Positions 46,704 through 57,815 of a stretch of DNA of 64,000 nucleotides are shown one piece after another. This stretch comes from Quillaja saponaria. Its lineage: Eukaryota > Streptophyta > Magnoliopsida > Fabales > Quillajaceae. Numbering within the stretch: position 1 is the first letter of the stretch; every line of letters starts with the position of its first letter. The DNA lies in NCBI GenBank assembly GCA_029379385.1, contig CM055608.1, positions 19,838,350 to 19,902,349 on the forward strand. Direction: 5' to 3'. A program made the position numbers and the translations under genes. The notes under the pieces are model-generated. The model ran no database searches. It saw nothing but the letters and a program-made list of their open reading frames with translations, and had not been told where the DNA came from.

Positions 46704-47237
46704 GGTTTTAAGAAGATGCAACACAATAGGCATGAATTAAAAGCTAAGGAGTAATAATGCATTCAACATATAGAATTCTAATCCTACGTACTTTGATATG
46801 TCTTGTCCATTTCTTTACTATACTATCTAGTTTCAACTCTTTTTTTTATTTTTATGATATTATTTCTTGGGGTTTAAATTTATTAATTGGTTTAATTTTC
46901 TTGGTTTTAAATTTGTTTCAATATGTGTGTTCAGTTTATATCCCAGTTTATGAATCATGTTTTCTCTTTTTAGTTATTAAATTATCATTTTTAGATATCA
47001 TAATTAATTTATTTTTTTTGATCTTAACCATACATAAGATCAAAATCAAATTGTCTATTTTGTAGAGATTAGAGTTTAAGCTGTATGAATTCTGTACCTT
47101 ACATATGTGTTTGACAGTGGCTAAAATGAGAACTTGAAATATTTCTGGAAGAATTTATTCTTTATTGAATTAACCAGAAATATTTGCTGAAAAAGAGAAA
47201 GGATAAATAAGAAGAAGGGAGTGAGAGTGTCATTTAA
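46704..47237. other. T-rich spacer
   Basis: Contains a 102-codon, very hydrophobic open frame (46757-47065) produced by T-rich DNA; no family is recognised and it is not called as a gene. Confidence 0.4.
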
Positions 47238-47600
47238 TGTATTGATAAATGTGAAGGTTCAAGTTCAATTCTTTCATATGATAATGATTCACAACCAACA
47301 AAATCACTTATTGATAGAGAACTCAATGAGAAAACAAGTCTTGATGTGATTTCTGATTGGCTGTTGAACGAGGAATTGCCAGAGAAGATGGAGGTTTCTG
47401 ATCAACTCTTGAATGAAGAGTTGCCAAAGATGGTGATAGTGGTTTCTGATCACCTCCTGAACGAGAAAATACTGGATATGGATTTGGATGACTGGGATAC
47501 TAAGGCATTGACAGATTTGCATGAGCTTCTTTATAGTGACATGGAGTTGAATCCAACTGTTGCAACTTATTTTTTTCTTTTTTTCTTAGCATTGTTGTAA
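47238..47600 (+). CDS. Unidentified exon-like frame with three SD-LLNE repeats
   Basis: The frame is open from just after a TAA at 47235-47237 to a TAA at 47598-47600, with no strong ATG start, so it would be an exon or fragment. It codes an acidic segment with three related units SDWLLNEELP, SDQLLNEELP and SDHLLNEKIL, followed by LDMDLDDWDTKALTDLHELL and a hydrophobic tail likely read into T-rich DNA. Amphipathic acidic repeats recall transcription-activation segments, but I recognise no family. Gene fragment captured among repeats, or chance, are both possible. Confidence 0.3.
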   Translation, partial: CIDKCEGSSSILSYDNDSQPTKSLIDRELNEKTSLDVISDWLLNEELPEKMEVSDQLLNEELPKMVIVVSDHLLNEKILDMDLDDWDTKALTDLHELLYSDMELNPTVATYFFLFFLALL

Positions 47601-48141
47601 CTTCGCTTGGATGATTTTTTTTATTTGGAGGATTATTCTATTTTCTTTAGTTTCAGATTTTGTCTAAGTAGATTAGTGTTTTTAGTATTCCTAGAAACTA
47701 AGATGAAGCTTACACAATATAACAGTCAAAAGACTATGCATGTAAATATATAGCTATATACCCTTATAAGTGAACATTATGTAATATATTTCTAGGGTAT
47801 ACAAGTAATTATTGTAATTGGAATCATGTGATTTTGAAACTTCAAATACAACAATAGTTGCTTCGTCCTGCTGACAACTTACATTTTTTAATATCTTTCT
47901 ATAGTAAGTAATCAAAAATTGTCAAGGTGAATAAAGATTTCTTTGTGTTTGCATGTTGAATTACAAATTCAGTTTACTAATACCTTAGGGTTTGTACTTC
48001 AAATATAGATCATGTATAGCTTTAGCACAAATATTTTGAAGCCCTATAAGACTTAGTCATTGAAGTGCTACATGAAGTTATTATTAAAAAAAGAAAAGAA
48101 AAAAAAGCATATTTTTCTGCTTCAATTACCTAATATAAGGG
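47601..48141. other. Spacer before LTR family B
   Basis: AT-rich; no feature recognised. Confidence 0.4.
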
Positions 48142-51100
48142 TGATAAGTCTATGAAATAGACTGTTTTAACTCGATATTATAACATTAGGAATATTTGAT
48201 GTAATAACATTAAGTTTGAGTTAGCGTGAAAATTTTAGTTATAAAGATATTTAAATAATGATGAGTATATTTAAGTAGTAGTGGTAAATAACATGAGTAT
48301 AAAAGGAATTAAATTAATAAATACTATGAATTAGAGTAAACGAATATTAATATAAAGATATATATACATATAATAAGAACAAATATAAACTACAAATTTT
48401 AACAACTGTTATATAACTTGGCATATTTTAACATATGTTCTAAAATATTGGTAAAATATTTGTATGTAACTTGTTGTGATTGGTTAAACAAAATTATACA
48501 CAAAGAAAACTAAATTAAATAAATACATAATATATATATATATATACCAAGTTAATCATACACCACAACTTTATACTTTCTTTGACTTTGACCCTTTTTT
48601 TTTACATTACCTTGTATTCTATTCTATTTTTATTTTCCTTTCTTATTTCCTCTTTTAGTTGGCAGAATTTCTCTTAATTGTTTTTCATTCCACCGACCTT
48701 CATCTCTTATCCTAGAAATTTCTAGCGCTTTCCTCATTCTAGTGAAGAACACATTGCTTTTTCTTCCTTGTTTATGCTTGATCTTCCTTGATTCAGCCCC
48801 TTCCTTGTCTTAGTTGCCGTGAAGCTTGGTTGGGGACAGCAGCTGGGATTTTGTAGCCGTGCTCTACCTTCCCTTCTAGTGTTTCCTTTGCTCCAATCGT
48901 GAGGAAGTTCAGCCTTGCTATGTGAGTGTTCTTACTCCATGTATGTTCCTTACTTCCTCTTCTTCCTATGTTGTATTTCAGCATCTATTTTGGTGACTTG
49001 TGGTTCTGTTTTGCTTGTTGTTCCTTTTGCTTTCGACCCCTAGTCCTTTGGCTGGTTGTGAGTTGTGTTTCCATACCTGATCCCCTATTTTTGATCTTGG
49101 ATTTTCTTACTGCTCGGGAGGGAGCAACTCCAACGACTAGGAATCCTACCTTCTCTCATGGTAGCATCAACAAGGGCAGCCACCTCTTTCTCATCTTGGC
49201 AGCAACTTGAAGCATAGTATTAGAAGGTTGGCTAGTTGTTGTTGTTTTTAAATGTTTCCTTAGTTTAATGTTTTAAGTGGATAAATTCATTACTAGTTAG
49301 AGTGGCAATTTAAAAATTGCATAGAATTGAGTAAATGGTATGAGAAAAGGATGAATTAGTTCAGGATTAAGGATAAACAATAGAGGATTCGGTGTGGGTT
49401 ATTGTTAAACTTTTATAATCTAAGTATATAGTAACTCCTAAATGATTAAGCTAACTTTAAAACTAATATTGATCTTATCAGTAATATTGAATTGATGGAA
49501 TGATGTTGAATTAAATTGGGATAGATATGTATATACACATACACATGAATTAGAATAAAACATGCATGCAAGGGATTTGATGAAATGTCTAGGAGGAGTT
49601 TACTTTAATAAAAGCATAGGAATTGACCCATATAAGTTTTAGTAGTTTCATTAACCTTATCTTGTAAAGTCTTTGTTTAATTTGAGTTAATTAATGTTAT
49701 TTGATGTTATTTAAGAATATGTAGCAAGATTCAATTTGGTTAAATAAAGGGTTAGGAATCAAGAACATATAAGGGTGGTTATATAATTAGTTGAAAAGGG
49801 GAAACAGTGTTCAAATTTTATGGCTCACAGAAATCAGGTATTTCGAGTATTTTATGAACTTAATTAGTTTAGGTGCTCTAAAAAGAAAGTATAGCGTATG
49901 GTCTTAGGATAATATTTGGAAATTTTTGTAACCTGATTGGGGGTATATTAATTGTTAAAACTGTTAGACTGCAACTGAGGTTCATGCTAGATTGTAGGTG
50001 AGCTTCAGTCAGTTTGGAGCACTTTGTCTGGGGTTGTGGTTTGAATTAGCTTATAACCTTTGAATATAATTGTTCTTAGCATATTAAGGGATAATTCTGG
50101 ATATTTTTAGGTTTAATTTCATGCTATGTGTTTTTGGAAGTGTTGGAAGTCATTATTGGAATTTTTAGGTTTTGATTGTACCTATTTTGGTGTAAATAGT
50201 TTTGGAGGGTCTTAAGGGAATGAATTAGGAGTGGAGTGCTGAAGATGAATTGTTTCTAATATCTTGATAAACTATAATAGAAAGTTTTATAATTTAATTC
50301 CCAGCTATGAGAATTCTATAAGAACTCATCCAATTATGGCAACCCAAAATTGTGCTTGTGCCATGTTTATGTTCATATGGGAATTTGTGTGGGTTCAAGG
50401 CTAATTTTAGAACAAGTTTCTTAATAAGAAAGGTAGTTAACATCCAAGAGATAATGTTTAAACTTGGTTTTATTGAATTTGGTTAAGTATATAAGTTGAA
50501 ATCAAACATATCTCCAAGTTGGTTGTGAAAATGTCTAAAAGGGGTTAACTTTAAATAAATGCACGAAACTTAGCATGTATAGATTTTCGTAATTAAAAGG
50601 TTATAATTTATAAAATTGAAAAGCTAAGTAATACTTGAAAAATTTTAATTGCAACTCTTGGAATGTGTTGTTGAGCCAACGACGATGCATGAACGCAAGG
50701 AGAAGTGACGAGCAAGATTGGTAAACTGTGAGTAGATAACTTATTCTTGGGTAGCTAGGTTAATATGTGTAATTTTTTATGTGTATCTGAGTAAATGTGT
50801 TTATATGCTAAAGGTATAAAAGAATATGTAATATTTAACTTGATTTATTTGAATTATGTTTGACATGTAAAATTGTTTGTGTTTAATAAGGGCCAATAAA
50901 ATGAATTTTTATTCAAACTGATTTTTGTATTCGAAATAGACTCTAGGTGCATCCAGGATATTTTGATTTGATATGTGATTTAAAATATTCAAGTAACTTA
51001 GCCCCAGGGGATATATATGTATGGAGAATATATTTGGTGTGCAGGCTGCAAAAACTGCCTGGTAGGAGGATATATGTTGTGCTAGTGCTGAGTTACTCTA

Positions 51101-52580
51101 ATTGGCTCTTTATGTGCTTTGAGTGTTTTAATTGATTTGATTTGATTGTATAATATATTACTTGAATTGTGTTTATTTAATTTTATTTGGCCATATATTA
51201 TATCCATGTGTAGATATGCTAGTACCCTTTGGGTACATTTTTTTCCATTCACTGAGTCCATGAGACTCACCACTCTCTTGTTGATTTTTTTTAGTAATAA
51301 GATCTTTATGAGCATCAACTACAAATACTAGGCTTGTCGAGTAATTGGTGGTAAGATATATATATTCAAGATCACTTACTTGAAGTCAAAAGGTGGAAGT
51401 TTGCAGTCATGTTAGGACTTTGGGTGTTTGATTTCGTATTGTGTGAAAGTTCAATTCATTTGTTGTTATGGTATAAAGCGGAGCAGAGCTCTTTTTTTAT
51501 TTTGCTATTGTTAACTGGTTGGATGTAACCAGGTATTGTACACTTGTATTTTAGGGCATGTTCAATCTTGCAGGGAATTCCTGACCAAAATTTTTAGTTA
51601 AATTGTTATATGTTTATACATATAAGCATTTTTATTTAAATTGTGTTTTCTAAACTTTATTGTTAATCTTTAGTTTGGACAGGGGTCATATGTGTTTCTT
51701 TGATTTAAATTCAGGGTTACAGAGGTTTGGTTTCCCATTCCTTTGGCCAGTCATGCCTCTATGCGGGGTGTGACATAGACTTATTTTACATTATTTTAAT
51801 TATTTTATTATCTATATTCTTAAGTTTTGCTTTACAATTGTCTAGTTTTAGGTGTATTTCCTAGTTTAGTTCTTATCTTATTAGGATGTTGATATTAGGT
51901 TAATATTGTTAGGATTTAAGATTTCAGTAAGAGTTCTACTCATTATTAACTTCTTTTGTGTTTTGAAGGTATAATGCATCAAGGAGCCATATTTGAAGTC
52001 AAATTTCAAGAGAATTAGTAGTCCAGCTAGAAAACCGGGCCATGGCTCTAGTTTTGGGCACCCAAAATAGTTCTGATGGCTGAGGAGGTAGCGCCATGGC
52101 ACCAAAAAAGTAGCGTCACTGTGCTTAATGTGTCTTGAAGTTCAGTGAATTAGATGTCGTTGGGCCATAAAAGGAGGGCCATAGTGTTGGCTCGAGAAAC
52201 CTACTCCTAATTGAACTCAAACTTAGGGTTTTAAAGCCTATAAAAAAAGAAAAGCTAGGGATTCAAAACAGACAATTAAAATAAGTTTTTCTGGTGCACA
52301 AAAAAGCTAATCAAGAATGCAAGAAGGCAAGAGGAGCTTGCACCGAGGGGTAATTGAATATTGAAGACTGGCTAACTTTGTTTTCTCTTTCCCCTTCACA
52401 ACGTCTCTTTAGTTTTCTTGTAACATCTTTGATGGTTAAACTCTTTTGGTTTTTGTTTTCACTAGGTAGCTGTGAACGTATTAGTTTCTAGGTAGGATTG
52501 CAATGGGACTCAACATATGTAGCTGGATTACTTTTTATTCTCAATTGCTTTGGTTTTACGAAGTTTGCGTTGTTTAACAA
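48142..52580 (+). repeat. LTR family B copy 1, interrupted
   Basis: Its first 21 bp (TGATAAGTCTATGAAATAGAC) lie at 48142-48162; the rest resumes at 51776 and runs to about 52580. It is homologous to 56975-57815, sharing TTAGGATGTTGAT, TTTGAAGTCAAATTTCAA, GAAACCTACT and GCAAGAAGGCAAGAGGAGCTT. It passes into gag-like sequence without a PBS, so its 3' part is deleted. Confidence 0.8.
48163..51775 (+). mobile_element. Solo LTR, family A, with 5-bp target duplication
   Basis: 3613 bp, starting TGTTTTAACTCG and ending GGGGTGTGACA, flanked by TAGAC on both sides (48158-48162 and 51776-51780), which restores the family B LTR when removed. TG...CA ends, a 5-bp duplication and the absence of any coding domain fit a solo LTR left by recombination. 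Partial copies of the same LTR lie at 25838-26128, 32946-34735 and, inverted, 53270-55440. Large LTRs with a GGTGTGACA end are typical of some plant Ty3/gypsy families. Confidence 0.85.
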
Positions 52581-53170
52581 GTTTCACTCAATTTGACTTG
52601 GATTCATTCCAAGAGGCTTGTGAGAGGTACAAATACATCCTTAGCATGTGTCCTAACTCATGACTTACCAAAATGTCTTCAAATTCAATATTTGATAATG
52701 GGCTTGCATGAAAGGGCAAGGAAAGTGATTGATAAGCTAGCTAATGAAACATTCACACATTTAATTGAGGACAAAGCCTATGAGTTTATGGTGACCTTGG
52801 CTTATCCTTTCATACCCATAGGTGAGCCTACACCAAGTGAGAATAAACCTACACCAAGTCATAAGACTTTAGAGGTGTCTCACAAAATTTTTGTCTACCA
52901 TGTATTCATTCCATAGAAGAAGAACCAAATAACAGAATCCATGGTGCCCAACCTATTGAGCCAAATTTGGTCATAGAAGAAAAATCATATAATGAAATCC
53001 ATAATGATCAATTTATTGAGCCTCAATTATTTAGAGAAGAAGACTCCCAATGTGAGGAAGCAACTCAAGACTTGATCATAGAAGAAAAATCACAACTTGA
53101 ATCTAAATTAGCCACTGAATAGTACATCTATGAAGATTACACCTTCATACAAAGGCTTGTGGAGGAATAG
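52570..53170 (+). pseudogene. Ty3/gypsy gag fragment
   Basis: The open piece 52593-52916 contains LPKCLQIQYLIMGLHERAR and FTHLIEDKAYEF, matching the retrotransposon gag domain of plant gypsy elements. A frame change is needed upstream (52580-52650) and the tail after 52916 reads acidic repeats with IEPNLVIEEKS and IEPQLFREED until a stop near 53120. Only this part of gag-pol remains. Confidence 0.75.
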
Positions 53171-53269
53171 ATAATCAAACCTTCTTAACCTTGACTTCAA
53201 ATCAAAGAAACACCAATGACATTTGACCAATTATGATGCAAAAGAAAGCTTTGTCAAACCTAAATTCAA

Positions 53270-55440
53270 GGTAAAAACTTACTTATCAAAACACATAAAC
53301 TAAAAATTTTGGCAGTGGTTCCCCATAAAGTGGAACATGCTCGAGCCTACAAACATATAAAACTTAGTTACACACAACCAGTCAATAATAAAAATAGTAT
53401 ACACAGAAGAGCTCTGCTCTAGTTATATCATAAACAATAATAATTAGAATATCATACAAAACAAAACATGACAACACAAAGCCTAATATGACTATAAACT
53501 TCATTCTTTGGCTTCAAGTGTGCAATCTTCGAATGTATATCTTGCGGCAATACTGTTAGTAAGTCACATATCTGTAGGTGACGAATGCTGTCGTTATACT
53601 AAAAAAAAAAACAACAAATGAGGAGTGAGTAATAAAAACTCATTGAGCGAAAAATAAAACCTGAAGGGTACTAATATCAACCAATGCATGAATAGCACAC
53701 ATATGTTAAGTAACTTCATGTAAACATTTCGCATATCACAATCCAATATTATATGTACGTACATATGAACACCTTAAAGTTAAACAATGACAATTCATGC
53801 AATACATGAGATAAACAAATCAATCAAAATATTCAGAGCACACAAATCAAACAAGTCAACCAAAAAGGCCAATTGGAGTTACTCAGCACTTGCACACCAA
53901 TCACATATCCTCTCCAGGGCATTTTTGCTCCCTCACACCAAAAGTATACTCCTTACATATCCATCCTCAGGGCTGAGTTACTTGAATACTTTAAATCACA
54001 TATCAAATAATCAAATCAAAGTATCTTAGATGCACCCGAATTCTATTTCTTATATAAAAATCATGTCGAATAAAAATTTATTTTATTGGCCCTTATCAAA
54101 CACAAACAAAATCACAAATAAAATATAATTCAATTAACTCAATTCATATAATTACACATTCATATTTGCAACTATATAAACATATTCATAAAATATAATG
54201 AAACAAATAACCAAGATAATCTAGCAGCTAAAGAGCAATGTTCTCCACTCACAAAGTTTTAGGGATTTTACGTATCGTTCCGCCTCGAATTTAAAGGTGG
54301 TGATTGACCCACCACGGGTTCTAGAGCTGATCATAAATTCAAGCATTGCTTAGTTTATAAATTCTATGATTATCATTTCCTACTTAACTATTTAACTAAT
54401 GAATCCTATGTAATTCAACTTTTATGTACATATTAACAATTAATTTTTCGTAGGCATTTTGTCGAATACTTTGAAAGCATATCTAGTTTCTATTGGTGTG
54501 TGTATATTTATGTATATACATCCACTAAGAAATTCAACACAACTCCTCAATTCCATATTACACATATTCTAAACATTGAATTCCAATTAAACTACATATT
54601 TAGAATTCATCAAAACTTAAAGTATACAATTCCTATATTAATATATTTGAATCCTAAACTTACTATTTCAATAATTATATACAACTACCTTATATATTCA
54701 TTGTTACTAAACTTTGGTTCACAATTTACAACTCTCTTAATCCCCTTGTTCAAGCTTTTACTAACACAACAAGCCTAAGATTTATCTTAAAGGATTTCCA
54801 AATAACTTACCTAACTAAGAAATCAACAAAACCTAAACTAATTACATAAAGTTAATCAAGAACTTGAATTATATCTTTCTACCATGAATATAATAAAATT
54901 CCAGCCTATCATTTTTTCCAATTCACATGATCCTCTTCTATGTTTCTTGTTTTTCTTAACTTTTATTCATAACCAACTAATATCCTACATCCAATTCCTA
55001 ACTAACTCACTAGTCATCTAGAATTCCATGTATATACAACAAGTAAACTAACAAAAATTCCTAAAAACAAGACTTGGCTACCCTAACTAAAACCATAACC
55101 AAGCTTTTTGTTAAGCTACCACACCCTTGCTGCCTTATCTTAATAAGTAGCCAGCACCATACATACACAAGCTGCACAATTTGAATGAAGGTTGCAAAGG
55201 CATGTACATAAGCAAGAGCAAAGAAAGGCTACAAGTGAACCATTCTTATGCCAACCAAGAGAAAGGAAATGGTAGCAACTTCACACACAAAATAGAACCA
55301 GAAACAAGGGAAAAACAAGGGTAAGGATGTAGAGTCAATGGAGAAATAAGGAGAAAAAAATTGGTCTAAGTAATAATAAGGCAAGGAATGGAGAAAAAGA
55401 ATTTAAAAAAAAGAAAAAGAAAAGAAAGTGAATTAGTCAA
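53270..55440 (-). repeat. LTR family A, inverted partial copy
   Basis: The reverse complement matches the solo LTR, for example GGCCAATTGGAGTTACTCAG (53871-53890 region) against the 51087-51106 region, GAGCAGAGCTCTT near 53405 against 51480, and CCAAAATTTTTAGTT near 53305 against 51585. It is truncated at both ends and carries internal deletions. Confidence 0.75.
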
Positions 55441-56974
55441 ATTTTTGAATATGTGGTTTATTTGTCAATGAATAATAAGTCAATTGTTTAGTTTCTCTTA
55501 TCTTTGTTCCTTTTATATTTTTTTACATTAAGTTTAAAGTTCGTCTTAAGTTTAGGAGAGGGTTTTAGTAGGTAAATATGTTTTTCTTTGTATTTTTATT
55601 TATTTTATTTTTTTTTCTTGTCTTGCTTGAGATGCTTTATACTTTTTCAATGATTTCCTCTATCCAATGATAATATTGTGGTTAATTATTGTGGTTAATT
55701 GTGATTTTAGTTTTTAGGAAACATAGACATGATTTGAGTTTATTTTACATACTTGTGCTAGTAACATTGTTAGGATGTGATTTCTAAAATAAATGCACTT
55801 GATCTTTTGCTTAGACTTGACATACTTATTTAGAGATGGTTTATGTATAGGAAGTTCGAGTTATGTTATAAATCTTAGAATTTGTTTAATTCTCTCTTGT
55901 AGCAAAATCCTAGACAATATTCAGTTAAGGACATGATTTAGGCCATCTTTAGAACGTTTGAGCCTTTCAAGTTAACATTATTTTATATTGTATCCCTAGT
56001 ATACCCCGTTGAGCCTAATTTTGCCTTTTCTTGGTCACCTATAATTTTTTCCTAAATTTTTTTATTTATATATTATAATTCTAGTTATGTATTCGTTACT
56101 CTTAAGCATTATGATCATTTTAGGTAGTGTATTTAGTTACGCTAAATAGAAGAAGGAAAGGTAGAGTTATGATATATATATATATATATTTATTTATTTA
56201 TTTGTGCCCATGTCTAACCTATTCTTCATACTAAAAAGAAATAAGTTTGGGGAGAGAATTGAGTTTTAAAAAGGGTATGGGAAGTTATGTACCTTATGTT
56301 CTTTCCCCGTAACATTTAAGACAATGTTAATATTCAGGGATATAAGATTTCTTTTGAATTATGATCAAAGTTCTTTCATTTTTATTCGAAAAAAAAAAAA
56401 GAAAAAAAAAAGTGAATATGTGGTGGATAAGAGAAAAGAGAAAGACAAGTATGAGTGCATTACTTAGAATGTGAAGGGAGTTCCACAAAAGGTCCTAGAA
56501 TGAATAATGTGCTTAGAGTGATTTTAAGTTTCATGAACATCCTTAACCTCACTGTTACCCTAGCCTTACATTACAAGCTTATAAAGCCTTAATGATTCTT
56601 GACCGAGTGTTAGTCTATATTAGTGGAAATATGGATGAAAAGTAAACCTATGGGGTTTGAGTGCTAAGCTCTACTTTTCATATACATAAACTTATCGGTA
56701 TTGCATTAAATTTCTTTGTAAAAATATCACATACACATGTTGAAAATCCATTCAAGAATGAAACTTGTGCTTGAGTTGTATCATAAACTAGGATGCTACC
56801 TATGGTTGACCCTAAGTCAAGTTTTATTTATTTATTTATTTTTTAAATAAGAATAAAAATCGTTGAGGATACTTTGGAAATCATTTCACAAGTACGATTC
56901 ATCTCTAGCTTTTTGTTTTCTTTTTGATTTTACTCTTTTGCTCAAGAACTAGCAAAGTCTTAATTTCAGGGGTG
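55441..56974 (+). other. Gypsy element 3' internal region, non-coding
   Basis: Contains the TTAAGTTT-GGAGAGGG and AAGTTTGGGGAGAG signatures common between pol and the 3' LTR of plant Athila/Tat-type gypsy elements, plus an (AT)n tract (56171-56189). It is homologous to about 59400-60830 in the same orientation. No ORF. Confidence 0.6.
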
Positions 56975-57815
56975 TGATAAGTCTATGAAATAGACTTATT
57001 TTACATCACTTTGATTATTTAATTGGCTATTTTTTGAGTTTTACTTTACAATTGTCTAGTTTTTAGTTTATTTTCTAGTTTAGTCATTATCATATTAGGA
57101 TGTTGATGTTAGGTTAATATTGTTAGGATTTAGGATTTGAATAAGAATTTTACTCATTATTAACATAGTTTGTGTGTTTTGAAAGTATAATATAACAATG
57201 AGTCCTATTTGAAGTCAAATTTCAAAAGGATTAATAGTCTAGCTCGTCGGAGGCCATGACCCTAGAAAGTTGAGGCCATGGCTTTTGTTTTCGGGGCCAT
57301 ATGCCTAAAAAGCAGTGCCATGGTGTCGATGGCCTAGGAGGTAGCACAATGGAAACCAAAAAGCAACGCCATGGCACCCAACACTGTCATGAAGTTCAGG
57401 TGAATTAGAGGCCATGGTGCTAAAAAAGGAAGGCCATGGCGTTGACCCGAGAAACCTACTTTGAATTGAACTTAAACTTAGGGTTTTGAAGCCTTAATAA
57501 AAGGAAAGGCTTGAGGATTCACAACACATAAGTGAAGTAATTTTTTCTAGAGCAAAAGAAGCTATCAAGAAGTGCAAGAAGGCAAGAGGAGCTTGGATAA
57601 TTGAAGTTTGAAGACCGATCATCTTTAGTTCTCTTTCCCCTTCAACTCTTTTTAGTTTTCTTGTGATATCCTTGATGGTTGAACTCTTTAGGTTTATGTT
57701 TACACTAGGTAGCATAAACTAATTTAGTTTCTAGGATTGCAATGGAAATCAACATGTAGCTTGAATTAATTTTACTGTTAATTACTTAGGTTTTGGAATT
57801 TGAGTTATTTATTTT
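56975..57815 (+). repeat. LTR family B copy 2
   Basis: Begins TGATAAGTCTATGAAATAGAC, preceded by GGGGTG, and matches 51776-52580. Similarity to copy 1 ends near 57815 because copy 1 is deleted there; this copy probably continues for a few hundred bp. Confidence 0.8.

Noticed and set aside
46757..47065. 102-codon hydrophobic ORF as a membrane protein gene
   Set aside because: T-rich DNA gives Phe/Leu/Ile-rich frames by chance; no family, no context.
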